From Roseovarius sp. THAF27 (lineage in GTDB: Bacteria > Pseudomonadota > Alphaproteobacteria > Rhodobacterales > Rhodobacteraceae), in NCBI RefSeq assembly GCF_009363655.1, contig NZ_CP045393.1, positions 1,488,001-1,552,000 on the forward strand: 64,000 nucleotides of DNA, given 5' to 3'. How positions within the stretch are numbered: the stretch's first letter is position 1; every line of letters starts with the position of its first letter. The notes below the pieces were generated by a model, which saw nothing but the letters and a program-made list of their open reading frames with translations, did not search any database and was not told where the DNA came from. Shown in pieces: positions 1 to 9,908 of the stretch. A program made the translations under genes and the position numbers.

Positions 1-71
1 CTGCGGGTCGGAAAAAACATTCACAACAGCGGCTATCTATCTGTGAAAGCGCTGAAATCCGGGCACGCACT

Positions 72-1046
72 TTGAGTACTGACGACGCCCGGGCATTGTG
101 GATCGTGGACAGGCAGACGGTCGAGCTGCGGGCGGTCGATGTCCGTGCGGGACCGGAGGATGTTGTGATCGAGACCCTCTTCAGCGGGATCAGCCGCGGC
201 ACCGAGCGGCTTGTCTGGAGCGGGGGTGTACCGGCCAGCGAGCACGAAACCATGCGAGCCCCGTTTCAGCAGGGTGGGTTCAGCTTTCCGGTGAAATACG
301 GGTATGCCGCGGTGGGTACCGTGCAGGGGGGCGAACGGGCGGGCGAGACCGTTTTCGTGCTGCATCCGCACCAGACGCAGTTCGCCGTGCCGTCCGAGGC
401 CGCGTGCCCGGTGCCCGACACGGTGCCGGCGGCGCGCGCGGTGCTTGCCGCCAACATGGAAACGGCGCTAAACATCACGTGGGACGCCCGTGTGGCGCCG
501 GGCGACAGGGTCAGCGTGATCGGTGCCGGCGTGGTGGGTCTGTTGACGGGTTATGTCTGCGCGCGGATCCCGGGAACCGAGGTGACGATGGTGGATGTCG
601 ATCCGCGCAAGGCGGCACTGGCCGACGCGATGGGCTGCGGTTTCTCGCAGCCGGCAGAGGCGGCAGGCGACAGGGACGTGGTCATCCACGCGTCGGCGAC
701 GGCGGAGGGTCTGGCAACGGCCATTGCGCTGGCGGGCATGGAGGCACGAGTTGTCGAGGCAAGCTGGTTCGGCACCAAGACGCCCGAGGTGCCCCTGGGG
801 GGTGCGTTCCATCAGCGCCGTCTTCAGATCGTCAGTAGCCAGGTCGGACAGGTGCCCGCGGACAGGCGCGTCAGGTGGAGTTATCGCAGGCGGCTGGAAA
901 AGGCGTTGGATCTTCTTGCGGACCCGGCGCTGGATGTCCTGGTGTCGGGCGAGTCACCTTTCGATCAGATTGCCCAGGATTACGGCGCGATCCTCGAGGA
1001 CCCGTCCACGTTGTGCCACCGCGTCCGTTACGCCCCCGCGCTTTAG
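72..1046 (+). CDS. Zinc-type medium-chain dehydrogenase/reductase (MDR) family protein
   Basis: This 324-residue protein resembles the MDR alcohol dehydrogenase superfamily. A Rossmann segment is visible near residues 145-175 (VSVIGAGVVGLLTGYV followed by MVDVDP), and an early GISRGTERLVW stretch is typical of a roseobacter subgroup that lacks the full catalytic zinc ligand set. The substrate is unknown. The chosen start is TTG with no clear ribosome binding site. The frame is open back to the window edge, but the upstream residues do not look like this family. It meets znuB tail to tail with a 20-bp gap. Confidence 0.75.
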   Translation: MSTDDARALWIVDRQTVELRAVDVRAGPEDVVIETLFSGISRGTERLVWSGGVPASEHETMRAPFQQGGFSFPVKYGYAAVGTVQGGERAGETVFVLHPHQTQFAVPSEAACPVPDTVPAARAVLAANMETALNITWDARVAPGDRVSVIGAGVVGLLTGYVCARIPGTEVTMVDVDPRKAALADAMGCGFSQPAEAAGDRDVVIHASATAEGLATAIALAGMEARVVEASWFGTKTPEVPLGGAFHQRRLQIVSSQVGQVPADRRVRWSYRRRLEKALDLLADPALDVLVSGESPFDQIAQDYGAILEDPSTLCHRVRYAPAL

Positions 1047-1066
1047 ACGGTCGGCCCCTCGCACGT

Positions 1067-1855
1067 TCAGCCGCGTACACCGCGCAGCGCGCTGGTCACC
1101 ACGAAGAGAACAGCGGCGACGCAGACGATGGAAGGACCCGTCGGGGTGTCTAGCAGATACGCAGATTGCAGGCCCGCGACCGCCGAGACCGCGCCGATGG
1201 CGGCAGCGGCAACCGCCATCTCTTCGGGGCTGCGCGACAGGGGTCGTGCGGCGGCTGCGGGAATGATCAGCATTGCCGCAATCAGAAGCGCGCCGACGAC
1301 CTTGATCGCCACGGCGACGGTGATGGCAAGCGCCAGCGTGAGGATCAGCCGTTCGCGCCGGGGGTCGATGCCGCTGGCATAGGCCAGTTCGTCGCTGAGC
1401 GTCGAGGCCAGAAGGGCGGACCAGCGCCAGCCGATCAACGCCACCACCAGCGCGGCGCCGCCCCAGATCACGATCAGGTCGCCACGGGACACCGCTAGGA
1501 TGTCGCCGAACAGATAGGCCATCAGGTCGATACGTATCCCGGACAGAAACGACACCGCCACCAGCCCGAAAGCCAAGGCAGAATGCGCCAGCACACCAAG
1601 AAGCGTGTCCATGGCATAGCCCCGTCCCGACAGCCCGGTGACGGTCAACGCCATGGCAAGCGAAACGGCCACGGCGCCCGCGAAGACCGAGATCTGCAGC
1701 GCAAGAGACAGCGCCACACCGAGGATTGCCGCGTGGGCAGTGGCGTCACCGAAATAGGCCATCCGCCGCCACACGACGAAACTGCCGAGCGGGGCTGCCG
1801 CGCAGGCGACACCGATACCGGCCAGTGCGGCGCGGGTCATGAAATCATCGAGCAT
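1067..1855 (-). CDS. znuB: Zinc ABC transporter permease ZnuB
   Basis: Membrane component of the high-affinity zinc importer, moving zinc handed over by periplasmic ZnuA. The 262 residues form about eight hydrophobic segments, and the start (TRAALAGIGVACAAAPLGSFVVWRRM, split by hydrophobic helices) is typical of the ABC-3 permease family. Its start codon overlaps the znuC stop by one base (TAATG), so the two are probably translationally coupled. The order zur-znuC-znuB, opposite znuA, is the standard alphaproteobacterial zinc locus. Confidence 0.93.
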   Translation of the reverse strand: MLDDFMTRAALAGIGVACAAAPLGSFVVWRRMAYFGDATAHAAILGVALSLALQISVFAGAVAVSLAMALTVTGLSGRGYAMDTLLGVLAHSALAFGLVAVSFLSGIRIDLMAYLFGDILAVSRGDLIVIWGGAALVVALIGWRWSALLASTLSDELAYASGIDPRRERLILTLALAITVAVAIKVVGALLIAAMLIIPAAAARPLSRSPEEMAVAAAAIGAVSAVAGLQSAYLLDTPTGPSIVCVAAVLFVVTSALRGVRG

Positions 1856-2619
1856 TATTCGGCGGCCTCGGTCTCGGTGCTGTTCGACGGATGGTCGTGC
1901 GCGCAGGTCTCGTCATGGGCGTGGTCATGATCGTGCCGGTAAAGCGCCAGCGCGCCGCCGGTGCCCGACCCGAACAGGGCCTGGTATTCGGGGGCGGCCG
2001 AGACGGTTTCGGGCGTGCCCTGGCAGCAAACGTGCCCGTTGAGGCAGATTACGCGGTCCGAGGCGCTCATGACGACGTGCAGTTCGTGACTGATCATCAC
2101 GATGGCACAGCCGGTCTCGCGGCGCACGTCCTCGATCTGGCGGTAGAACGCGGCAGAGCCGGGCTGGTCGAGCCCTTGGGTCGCTTCATCGAGCAGCAGA
2201 AGGTTCGGACGTCCGATCAGCGCCCGGGCCAGCAGGACGCGCTGCATCTGGCCGCCGGAGAGGCCGGCCATCTGCCGGTCCGAAAGATCCGGGACCCCGG
2301 ATCGGTCCAGTGCCTGCTCGATCGCGGCCCGGGACGCGCCGGAAGGCAGCCGCAAAAACCGTTTCACGGTCAGCGGCAGCGTTGGGTCGATGTGGAGTTT
2401 CTGCGGCACATAGCCGATACGCAGGCCGGCGCTGCGCACGATCTTGCCGGACAGGGGCGCAACGGCGCCGATGAGCGCGCGCAAAAGCGTGGTCTTGCCC
2501 GATCCGTTCGGCCCCACGATCGTGATGATCTCGCCCGGTTCGACGGAAAGCGAGACATCGCGCAACACCCGGACGGCGCCGTAGCCGACGCTGATATTCT
2601 CGACGGAGACGAGGCTCAT
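1855..2619 (-). CDS. znuC: Zinc ABC transporter ATP-binding protein ZnuC
   Basis: ATPase of the ZnuABC zinc importer, 254 residues from the ATG at 2619. It shows Walker A GPNGSGKTT, the signature LSGGQMQR, Walker B LLLLDEA and a switch His in MISHELHVV. The C-terminus is rich in His and Asp (HDHDHAHDETCAHDH), as in many ZnuC proteins, and may bind zinc. A longer open frame runs upstream but lies in zur. The chosen start makes an ATGA overlap with the zur stop, indicating coupled translation. Confidence 0.94.
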   Translation of the reverse strand: MSLVSVENISVGYGAVRVLRDVSLSVEPGEIITIVGPNGSGKTTLLRALIGAVAPLSGKIVRSAGLRIGYVPQKLHIDPTLPLTVKRFLRLPSGASRAAIEQALDRSGVPDLSDRQMAGLSGGQMQRVLLARALIGRPNLLLLDEATQGLDQPGSAAFYRQIEDVRRETGCAIVMISHELHVVMSASDRVICLNGHVCCQGTPETVSAAPEYQALFGSGTGGALALYRHDHDHAHDETCAHDHPSNSTETEAAE

Positions 2620-3134
2620 GTGTCGGCCTTGTCGGAGCAGGCGGGGCACAGGCCCTCGGCCTCGACCACGGTTCTTTCGATCCGGAACCCGGCCGCGCGG
2701 GCCGTCTCGCCCAATTCGCCGCTGGCGGGTGTCGCCTGCGCCTCTGCCACCGAGTCGCATTGGCGGCAGATCATGAAGGCGGGCGAGTGGTTGGCGCCGG
2801 GGTGAGAGCAGGCCACGAACGCGTTCAGCCGTTCGATCTTGTGCGCGAACCCGTTGGCGACGAGGAATTCGAGCGCGCGATAGGCCACCGGGGGCTGGGA
2901 GCCGAATCCGGCCTCGCGCAGGCGGTCGAGCATGTCATAGGCGCCAAGCGCACGGTGCTCCTGCAGCAGGATTTCCAGTGCCTTGCGGCGCACGGGCGTA
3001 AAGCGCAGCCCTTCACGGGCGCAATGCGCCTCGGCCTCGGAGATCGCGGCAGAGATGCAATTGGCATGATCGTGCGTCTCGAAACCGAGCGGTTCGCTCG
3101 GGCCAGCGGGCCCTGATTTGTCGGTACTTGTCAT
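2616..3134 (-). CDS. zur: Zinc uptake regulator Zur (Fur family)
   Basis: Zinc-sensing repressor of the Fur family, 172 residues. It has a winged-helix N-terminal half (LRFTPVRRKALEILLQEHRALGAYDML) and two CxxC zinc motifs in the C-terminal half (CRQC and CPAC), with several His residues between them. The start at 3134 was preferred because the upstream in-frame extension is low-quality sequence lying antisense to znuA. A Zur-like dyad overlaps this start codon, suggesting autoregulation. It is first in the zur-znuC-znuB operon. Confidence 0.92.
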   Translation of the reverse strand: MTSTDKSGPAGPSEPLGFETHDHANCISAAISEAEAHCAREGLRFTPVRRKALEILLQEHRALGAYDMLDRLREAGFGSQPPVAYRALEFLVANGFAHKIERLNAFVACSHPGANHSPAFMICRQCDSVAEAQATPASGELGETARAAGFRIERTVVEAEGLCPACSDKADT

Positions 3135-3143
3135 ATTATAACG
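3129..3143. promoter_or_regulatory. Zur-box-like operator overlapping the zur start
   Basis: Read on the minus strand this is CGTTATAATATGACA, an imperfect dyad that closely resembles the TGTTATAATATAACA-type Zur box of alphaproteobacteria (recalled consensus). It covers the zur ATG, so binding there could block zur expression. The assignment is by resemblance and position only. Confidence 0.7.
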
Positions 3144-3164
3144 TTTTGTATATGCGACATGCAA

Positions 3165-3179
3165 TGTTATGTAATTACA
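3165..3179. promoter_or_regulatory. Second Zur-box-like operator, before znuA
   Basis: TGTTATGTAATTACA is a partial dyad matching the Zur-box pattern at roughly 11 of 15 positions. It ends ten bases before the znuA ATG. Together with the site at the zur start it would place both divergent transcripts under zinc control. Confidence 0.6.
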
Positions 3180-3189
3180 AGAGGCCGTG

Positions 3190-4266
3190 ATGTCCAGAAC
3201 CCTTCTTTCCCTGTCCGCCACGATGGCGTTCGTTGCAGGCACTGCCGGTGCCGAAACGCCACAAGTCGCCGTGGATATCGCGCCGATCCATTCGCTGGTT
3301 GCCCGCGTCATGGACGGCGTGGGCCAGCCCGCGTTGATCGTGGCGCCGGGGGCAAGCCCGCACGAATACAGCTTGCGACCTTCCGACGCGGGGGCGTTGC
3401 AGGAGGCCGACGTGGTTTTCTGGCTCGGGCCTGACCTTACGCCCTGGCTGGAGGATGCGCTGGACACGCTGGCAGGACAGGCCGATGTGGTCGAGTTGTT
3501 GCAGGTCGATGGCACGGTAACCCTGCCGGTCCGTGAAAGTGCCTTGTTCGAAGCGCATGACCATGCTCATGGGTCGCGCGGGCACGATGACCATGCGCAT
3601 GACGACGACCATGCCGATCACGAAGGTGATGAGGAGAAACATGCTCACGCGGAGTCGGAGCATGAGCACGACCACGATCATGAGCACGACCACGAGACAG
3701 GCGCCGAGCACGGCGAAAGCGAGGATGGCCACGCCGCGCACGATCACGGCCATGGCGGGCTGGACCCGCATGCGTGGCTGTCGCCCGACAATGCCGCCAC
3801 GTGGCTGACCGCAATCGCTGCCACGCTATCGGAGGCCGACCCCGCGAACGCCGAGGCCTATCGCGAAAACGCCGCCGCCGGTGTCGACGAAATTGCCGCG
3901 TTGAAATCCGAGCTCGACGCGATCCTCGAGCCGGTGCGCGGCGGCAATTTCATCGTGTTCCACGATGCCTACCAGTATTTCGAGGATGCCTTGAACATGC
4001 CTGCTGCCGGGGCGATCTCGGTCTCGGACGCGGCCGACCCCAGCCCGGCGCGGATTGCCGAAATTCAGGCACGGGTGCGTGATGAGGGTGTGACCTGCGT
4101 GCTTTCGGAACCCCAGTTCGCCCCCGGAATTGTCGACGCGGTGATGGAGGATGCGCAAGCGCGGACGGATGTGTTGGATCCGCTTGGCTCGGACCTGGAG
4201 CCGGGACGCGCGCTTTACCCGCAGCTGCTGCGCAATCTTGCGACGACCCTGGCGGAGTGTCTTTAG
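3190..4266 (+). CDS. znuA: Zinc-binding periplasmic protein ZnuA
   Basis: Cluster A-I zinc-binding protein, about 358 residues. A signal peptide ends near AGA-ETPQ. The first binding His is in IAPIHSLVARVM, followed by SPHEYSLRPSDA, then a very His/Asp/Glu-rich loop of about 70 residues (roughly 118-190), and FHDAYQYFE and SEPQF in the C-terminal lobe. The His-rich loop is typical of zinc rather than manganese proteins. The ATG at 3190 was chosen over the GTG immediately before it. A truncated paralog lies at 34527-34861. Confidence 0.94.
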   Translation: MSRTLLSLSATMAFVAGTAGAETPQVAVDIAPIHSLVARVMDGVGQPALIVAPGASPHEYSLRPSDAGALQEADVVFWLGPDLTPWLEDALDTLAGQADVVELLQVDGTVTLPVRESALFEAHDHAHGSRGHDDHAHDDDHADHEGDEEKHAHAESEHEHDHDHEHDHETGAEHGESEDGHAAHDHGHGGLDPHAWLSPDNAATWLTAIAATLSEADPANAEAYRENAAAGVDEIAALKSELDAILEPVRGGNFIVFHDAYQYFEDALNMPAAGAISVSDAADPSPARIAEIQARVRDEGVTCVLSEPQFAPGIVDAVMEDAQARTDVLDPLGSDLEPGRALYPQLLRNLATTLAECL

Positions 4267-4269
4267 GCC

Positions 4270-4971
4270 TCAACTGCCGGTCTGGATCTGATAGCCGGGC
4301 CGGGTGATCGCCTTGACCGTGGTGATGGGCGCGCCGTCGATCCAGGTCGTGCGTTCGATCACCATAAGAGCGGCCCCGACAGGTGTCTCGAGAAGGCCGG
4401 CGATCTCCTCGCCGGCCGAGATGGCATAAAAGCGCAGATCGAGCCTTGTATAGGGCTTGTTGTGGACAAGCCACTCGTTCGCGCTCTGCTCGGTGAAATC
4501 GAGATCGCGAATTTCGGGCGAGGTCCGGGGGCAGATCCAGCGGTCTTCGAGGATGTAGGGCCGGCTGTCGGACAGGTGCAGGGCCTCGACGCGCACCATG
4601 GGGCGCGGCGTGTCGAGTTCGAAGGCCGAGAGCACCGCGCGTGGCGCATTGGCTTCACTGCGGCGGATCAGGTGATAGCCATAGCGCCCGCCGCGCTGTT
4701 CCACCTCGCGGCGGGTGATCGGGATGTCGAGCGTGGCGCGGGTGACCGGGTCGGGCCGCACCCGTGTTCCGCCCTTGCGCCGACGCTCCACCAGACCGCT
4801 GTCGGAAAGATCCTGCATGGCGCGCTGTACGGTGGAGCGCGCGCAATTCAGGTCTTCGGCAATGTCGGCATCCCGCGGCAGGCGATCGCCGGGGCCGTAT
4901 TGCCCAGTCAGGATCTGGTCGTGGATCCGGTCGCGGACATCTCTCCACGACAGGCGAGGCGGCGCGGTCAT
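4270..4971 (-). CDS. hutC: Histidine utilization repressor HutC (GntR family)
   Basis: GntR-type transcription factor of 233 residues. It has an N-terminal winged helix-turn-helix (ILTGQYGPGDRLPRDADIAEDL then CARSTVQRAMQDL) and a C-terminal UTRA ligand domain. HutC proteins repress histidine catabolism and are released by urocanate. It is encoded downstream of hutF with an ATGA overlap, opposite hutIHGU, and the palindrome between the two transcripts is its likely operator. Confidence 0.9.
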   Translation of the reverse strand: MTAPPRLSWRDVRDRIHDQILTGQYGPGDRLPRDADIAEDLNCARSTVQRAMQDLSDSGLVERRRKGGTRVRPDPVTRATLDIPITRREVEQRGGRYGYHLIRRSEANAPRAVLSAFELDTPRPMVRVEALHLSDSRPYILEDRWICPRTSPEIRDLDFTEQSANEWLVHNKPYTRLDLRFYAISAGEEIAGLLETPVGAALMVIERTTWIDGAPITTVKAITRPGYQIQTGS

Positions 4972-6332
4972 ATCGCCTGTCCCAGTTGCGCGGTGACAGC
5001 CAGGAACGCGTTGGTGATCCGGTCACGCGCGACGTGGCGACCGTTTTGGACCATGTGGCGCCCCGCGCTCCAGACATCGGTGACGCAACTGCGGCCTCGG
5101 CCCGTGAAGATAAGACTGTCGAGCGCGGTGTCGCCGGAGCGATTGCACAGGAACTCGTTGTCGGTGGATACGGCGATGAGATCGGCAAGCCGACCTTCGG
5201 CAATCTGCCCCGAAGCTCGGCCCGCGGCCTGTGCTCCGGCCTGCGCCGCGGCGTCAAAGAGCACCCGGCCCGTTGAGCAGTCCGCCGTTGCCATCGCCGC
5301 GCGGCTGCGGTCGCGCAGGCGCTGGGAGTAGTCGAGCGTGGCCAGCTCTTCCCAGAGCGCGATGTGGATATTGGAATCCGAGCCGACGCCGAAGCGGCCC
5401 CCGGCGTCGCGGTAGCTGATCCCGTTGAAAATACCGTCGCCCAGGCTCGATTCCGTGATCGGGCAGAGGCCGGCGACAGCGCCCGTGCCGGCCAGCGCAC
5501 GGGTCTCGGCGTCCGTCATCTGCGTGCAGTGGATCAGGCACCAGTCCGCCGTCACATCGGCATTGTCCAGAAGCCACTCGACAGGGCGGGCGCCGAGGTG
5601 GGCCTCGACCTCCTGAACCTCCGCGACCTGCTCGGCGAGGTGCATATGGATGGGGCCTCGGGGACAGATTTGGCGGGCTTCGGCCAGCGCGCCAGGTGGC
5701 ACGGCACGGAGGGAATGGGGCGCGATGCCGATGGCAAAGTCGTCCGGGGCTTCGGCAATGAGCCTCGCGCTATCGACGTGCAGGCGGGCGAACAGCTCCG
5801 GGTCGCTGCCGAACCGGCGCTGGCCGCCTTCCAGCGCGCGCCCGTCGCAGCCGCCTTGCATGTAGTGCACCGGCAGCAGGGTGAGGCCGATGCCGGTATT
5901 CGTCGCGGCCGTGGTGATACGCCCGGCCATTTCGGCCAACTCGGCATAGGGTATGCCGCCGATATCGTGGTGCAGGTAGTGAAACTCGGCCACCGCGCCG
6001 TAGCCGGCCTCGAGCATCTCCATGAACACCAGTTCGGCGATGGCCTGCACGTGGTCCGGTGTCAGCCGGTCGAGAAAGCGGTACATCAGCTTGCGCCAGG
6101 TCCAGAAACTGTCGTTCGGGTCGGGGCCTCGGATTTCGGTCAGCCCGGCCATGGCGCGCTGGAATGCATGGCTGTGCAGGTTGACCGGCGCGGGCAGCAA
6201 CAGGTCGACGGTGTGCGCGCCGGGCGACGGCGTGCGGGAGATTCGCGTGATGCGCCCCTGGTCGATAGTCAGGCAAAGGTCGCTGACCCAGCCGTCTGGA
6301 GTAAGGGTCTGACGAGACTGGATTTCCTGCAC
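4968..6332 (-). CDS. hutF: Formimidoylglutamate deiminase HutF
   Basis: Amidohydrolase-superfamily enzyme that deiminates N-formimidoyl-L-glutamate to N-formyl-L-glutamate and ammonia. In 454 residues the metal-site motifs are visible: [11 protein letters not shown] (HxH), HMHLAEQ, a His in LIHCTQM and the Asp of GVGSDSNIH. Its presence with hutG shows that this strain uses the five-step histidine pathway rather than hutG-type formiminoglutamase. It is transcribed with hutC and against hutI. Confidence 0.93.
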   Translation of the reverse strand: MQEIQSRQTLTPDGWVSDLCLTIDQGRITRISRTPSPGAHTVDLLLPAPVNLHSHAFQRAMAGLTEIRGPDPNDSFWTWRKLMYRFLDRLTPDHVQAIAELVFMEMLEAGYGAVAEFHYLHHDIGGIPYAELAEMAGRITTAATNTGIGLTLLPVHYMQGGCDGRALEGGQRRFGSDPELFARLHVDSARLIAEAPDDFAIGIAPHSLRAVPPGALAEARQICPRGPIHMHLAEQVAEVQEVEAHLGARPVEWLLDNADVTADWCLIHCTQMTDAETRALAGTGAVAGLCPITESSLGDGIFNGISYRDAGGRFGVGSDSNIHIALWEELATLDYSQRLRDRSRAAMATADCSTGRVLFDAAAQAGAQAAGRASGQIAEGRLADLIAVSTDNEFLCNRSGDTALDSLIFTGRGRSCVTDVWSAGRHMVQNGRHVARDRITNAFLAVTAQLGQAI

Positions 6333-6344
6333 GGGCGATCTCCA

Positions 6345-6371
6345 TTGACAAAATATGTACCTACATATTAA
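6345..6371 (+). promoter_or_regulatory. HutC operator palindrome with an overlapping hutI promoter
   Basis: Positions 6352-6369 form a perfect dyad, AATATGTA-CC-TACATATT, in the 71-bp gap between hutF and hutI. A TTGACA-like -35 element lies at 6345-6350, with candidate -10 sequences (TATTAA or TTAACG) inside or just after the palindrome. A bound GntR dimer would therefore cover the promoter. The site sits between the two divergent hut transcripts and could control both. Confidence 0.78.
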
Positions 6372-6403
6372 CGTTCCGTAGGCCGTGTGGCAAGGAGGGA
6401 AGA

Positions 6404-7606
6404 ATGACCGATCATCTGACGATCACCAATGCCACCATCGCCTGCATGGACGGCTCCGAAGGCGGGTACGGCCTGATGCGGGATGCGGCGCTGCGGGTGC
6501 AGGGCGAGCGGATCGACTGGGTCGGGCCGATGGCGGATCTGGGCGACACGTCTGCGGAGGCGCAGGTGATCGACGCCGGAGGGCGGCTTCTGACGCCTGG
6601 TCTGATCGATTGTCACACCCACATTGTGCATGGCGGCAATCGCGCGCTGGAGTTCGAGATGCGCCTCGAAGGGGCGAGCTATGAAGAGGTGGCGCGCGCC
6701 GGGGGCGGGATCGTTTCAACCGTGACGGCGACGCGGGAAGCGGATGAAAGCCTGCTGCTTGCGCAGGCGTTGCGCCGCGCGGATGCGCTGATCGCGGAAG
6801 GGGTCACGACGATCGAGATCAAGTCGGGTTATGGCCTTGATATCGAAACGGAACTGAAGATGTTGCGGGTGGCGCGCGCGGTGGGCGAGGCGCGTCCGGT
6901 ACGGGTGGTGACCTCGTTTTTGGGTGCGCACGCGGTGCCCAAGGGCGCGGATGCGGACACCTATATCGACGAGGTCTGCCTGCCCGCGCTGGAGGCGGCC
7001 CATGCCGAGGGGCTGGTCGATGCGGTGGACGGCTTTTGCGAGGGGATCGCGTTCGACGCTGCCCAGATCGCGCGGGTATTCGACAAGGCCGCGGCGCTGG
7101 GCCTGCCGGTCAAGCTGCATGCCGAGCAGCTGAGCAATATCGGCGGGACAAAGCTTGCGGCGGAGCGCGGCGCGCTGTCGGCGGATCATGTGGAATATGC
7201 GAATGAGGCCGACGCCAAGGCGTTGGCCGAAGCGGGCAGCGTGGCGGTGCTGTTGCCCGGGGCGTTCTACACGCTGCACGAGACGCAGAAACCGCCGGTT
7301 GCGGCGTTCCGCGCGCACGGCGTGCCGATGGCGGTGGCGACGGACTGGAACCCCGGATCGTCGCCGATGGGGTCCGTCCTGCTGGCGATGAACATGGCTT
7401 GCACGCTCTTTGGCCTGACACCGGCCGAGGCACTGGCGGGCACGACGCACCATGCGGCCCAGGCGCTCGGGCTTTATGACCGGGGCGAGATTGCGCCGGG
7501 GATGCGGGCGGACCTGGCCATCTGGGATGTCGAGGAGCCGGCGGAGCTGAGCTATCGCATCGGGGTGAACCCGCTGCATAAACGGATCTTCGGAGGGCGG
7601 GCATGA
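6404..7606 (+). CDS. hutI: Imidazolonepropionase HutI
   Basis: Hydrolyses 4-imidazolone-5-propionate to N-formimidoylglutamate in histidine degradation. The 400-residue protein shows amidohydrolase metal motifs: [18 protein letters not shown], the KSGYGLD loop, KLHAEQLS and the Asp of [11 protein letters not shown] strong ribosome binding site (AAGGAGGGA) precedes the ATG. It is the first gene of hutI-hutH-hutG-hutU and overlaps hutH by four bases. Confidence 0.95.
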   Translation: MTDHLTITNATIACMDGSEGGYGLMRDAALRVQGERIDWVGPMADLGDTSAEAQVIDAGGRLLTPGLIDCHTHIVHGGNRALEFEMRLEGASYEEVARAGGGIVSTVTATREADESLLLAQALRRADALIAEGVTTIEIKSGYGLDIETELKMLRVARAVGEARPVRVVTSFLGAHAVPKGADADTYIDEVCLPALEAAHAEGLVDAVDGFCEGIAFDAAQIARVFDKAAALGLPVKLHAEQLSNIGGTKLAAERGALSADHVEYANEADAKALAEAGSVAVLLPGAFYTLHETQKPPVAAFRAHGVPMAVATDWNPGSSPMGSVLLAMNMACTLFGLTPAEALAGTTHHAAQALGLYDRGEIAPGMRADLAIWDVEEPAELSYRIGVNPLHKRIFGGRA

Positions 7607-9123
7607 CCCTGACGCTGGTGCCGGGAGAGACCCGGCTGGAGACGCTGGAGCGGCTGTGGCGCGACGGTATGGCGGCGGTGCTGACGCCGGAGGCGCGTCC
7701 GGGGATCCAGGCTGCGGCTGGGCAGGTCGCTGCGGCGGCGCGTGGGGACGTGCCGGTTTACGGGGTGAATACGGGCTTTGGCAAGCTGGCTTCGGTGCGC
7801 ATTCCGCCCGAGGATGTGGAGACGTTGCAGCGCAACCTGATCCTCAGTCATTGCTGCGGCGTGGGCGAAATGATCGAGCCCGAGACCGCGCGCCTGATGA
7901 TGGCGCTGAAGCTCTTGTCGCTGGGGCGGGGTGCTTCGGGCGTGCGATGGGAGATCTGCGCGCTGATCGAGGGGATGCTGGCGAAAGACGTGGTGCCGGT
8001 GATCCCGTCACAAGGCTCGGTGGGCGCGTCGGGCGATCTTGCGCCGCTGGCGCATATGGCCGCCGCGATGATCGGCGAGGGCGAGGCGCTGCTGGACGGC
8101 GTTCGGATGCCCGCCGCCGACGCGCTGGGAAAGGTCGGGCTGACGCCCGTGGTGCTGGGCCCCAAGGCAGGGCTGGCGCTGATCAACGGCACGCAATTCT
8201 CGACCGCCTGCGCGCTGGCGGCGCTGTTCGACGGCGTGCGCGCGCTGAGGGCCTCGATCGTGACATCGGCGCTGTCGACGGACGCCATCATGGGCTCGAC
8301 CCAGCCGTTGCAGCCCGAGATCCACAGCTTGCGCGGCCACAAAGGTCAGATCGACGTGGCAACAGCGATGTCGGCCCTGATGGCAGGCAGCGAGATACGC
8401 GAAAGCCACCGCGAAGGCGACAGCCGGGTGCAGGACCCGTATTGCATTCGGTGTCAGCCGCAGGTGGCAGGGGCGGTGCTAGACCTTCTGCGCTTTGCCG
8501 CGACAACGCTGGAGATCGAGGCGAATGCCGTCACGGACAATCCGCTGGTGATCGAGGCCGGGATCGTCTCGGGCGGGAATTTCCATGCCGAGCCGGTGGC
8601 CTTCGCCGCCGACCAGATCCCGCTGGCACTGTCGGAGATCGGGGCCATCGCGCAGCGGCGCGTGGCGCTGATGGTGGACCCGGCGCTGAGCCATGACCTG
8701 CCGCCGTTTCTGACGCCCGCGCCGGGGCTGAATTCGGGCTTCATGATCGCCGAGGTCACGACGGCGGCGCTGATGAGCGAGAACAAGCACCTGGCGAACC
8801 CGTGCTCGACCGATAGCACGCCGACCTCGGCCAACCAGGAGGATCACGTCAGCATGGCCGCCCATGGTGCACGGCGGCTGCGCCGGATGAACGCGAACCT
8901 GTCGATGATCCTTGGTGTCGAGGCGCTCTGTGCGGCGCAGGGGGTCGAGGCGCGCGCGCCGCTGGTGACGTCGGACGCCTTACAGCGCGCGATTGCGACG
9001 ATCCGGGCGGAGGTGCCGCGACTGGACACCGACCGGATGATGGCGCCGGACATGGAAAGGGCCGCGACGCTGGTGCGCGAGGATGCGCTGGCATTTGAGA
9101 CTGGCGTGGAGGTCGGGCTGTGA
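7603..9123 (+). CDS. hutH: Histidine ammonia-lyase HutH
   Basis: Removes ammonia from L-histidine to give trans-urocanate, the first step of the pathway. The 506-residue protein contains [14 protein letters not shown], in which Ala-Ser-Gly cyclises to the MIO cofactor. The N-terminal [11 protein letters not shown] holds the catalytic Tyr, and [13 protein letters not shown] and [19 protein letters not shown] are conserved. Length is normal. ATGA and GTGA overlaps with its neighbours indicate translational coupling. Confidence 0.96.
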   Translation: MTLTLVPGETRLETLERLWRDGMAAVLTPEARPGIQAAAGQVAAAARGDVPVYGVNTGFGKLASVRIPPEDVETLQRNLILSHCCGVGEMIEPETARLMMALKLLSLGRGASGVRWEICALIEGMLAKDVVPVIPSQGSVGASGDLAPLAHMAAAMIGEGEALLDGVRMPAADALGKVGLTPVVLGPKAGLALINGTQFSTACALAALFDGVRALRASIVTSALSTDAIMGSTQPLQPEIHSLRGHKGQIDVATAMSALMAGSEIRESHREGDSRVQDPYCIRCQPQVAGAVLDLLRFAATTLEIEANAVTDNPLVIEAGIVSGGNFHAEPVAFAADQIPLALSEIGAIAQRRVALMVDPALSHDLPPFLTPAPGLNSGFMIAEVTTAALMSENKHLANPCSTDSTPTSANQEDHVSMAAHGARRLRRMNANLSMILGVEALCAAQGVEARAPLVTSDALQRAIATIRAEVPRLDTDRMMAPDMERAATLVREDALAFETGVEVGL

Positions 9124-9908
9124 GTTTTCTCGAAGTAACGCGCGGGCAGAGCCCGCTGGTTCTGGGGCTGCCGCATACGGGAACGGATGTGCCGCAAGAC
9201 GTGGCCGAAGGATTGAACGAGACCGGGCAGGCGTTGGCCGACACAGACTGGCATATCCATCGGCTTTATGCCGGGTTGGTGGGCGACGTGACCACGGTGC
9301 GCACGACCATCCACCGCTATGTCATCGACGTGAACCGCGACCCGGAGGGCGCGAGCCTTTATCCCGGCCAGAACACCACGTCGCTGTGCCCTGTAACCGA
9401 TTTCGACGGGCAGCCCATTTGGCGCGAGGGCGCCGAGCCGGATGCGGCCGAGATCGCGCGGCGGCGCGAGGCGTATCACGCGCCCTATCACGCCGCGCTG
9501 GCGGCGGAGCTGGAGCGGGTGCGGAATATTCACGGGTTTGCGGTGCTCTATGACTGCCACTCGATCCGGTCGGAGATTCCGTTTCTGTTCGAGGGTGTTC
9601 TGCCTGACTTCAACGTGGGCACCGATGCCGGCCGGACCTGCGCGCCGCAGATCGAGGCGCTGGTGGTCGGCACCTGCGAGGCGGCGGATGGCTATTCCAG
9701 CATCCTGAACGGCCGCTTCAAGGGCGGCTGGACGACGCGGCATTACGGGCGGCCCGGCGAGGGCCTGCACGCGATCCAGATGGAACTGGCGCAGTCCACC
9801 TACATGCAGGAAAGCCCGCCCTGGGACTATGCGCCCGACCGCGCGGACCGCCTGCGCCCGCATCTGAAAACCATTCTAGACGACCTGATCCGTTGGAGGC
9901 CCGAATGA
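9120..9908 (+). CDS. hutG: N-formylglutamate deformylase HutG
   Basis: Hydrolyses N-formyl-L-glutamate to glutamate and formate, the last step of the HutF branch. The 262-residue protein has the N-formylglutamate amidohydrolase motifs [19 protein letters not shown] and [17 protein letters not shown]. The GTG start overlaps the hutH stop, and the stop overlaps the hutU ATG. Pairing with hutF in the same locus supports the deformylase role. Confidence 0.93.
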   Translation: MSFLEVTRGQSPLVLGLPHTGTDVPQDVAEGLNETGQALADTDWHIHRLYAGLVGDVTTVRTTIHRYVIDVNRDPEGASLYPGQNTTSLCPVTDFDGQPIWREGAEPDAAEIARRREAYHAPYHAALAAELERVRNIHGFAVLYDCHSIRSEIPFLFEGVLPDFNVGTDAGRTCAPQIEALVVGTCEAADGYSSILNGRFKGGWTTRHYGRPGEGLHAIQMELAQSTYMQESPPWDYAPDRADRLRPHLKTILDDLIRWRPE

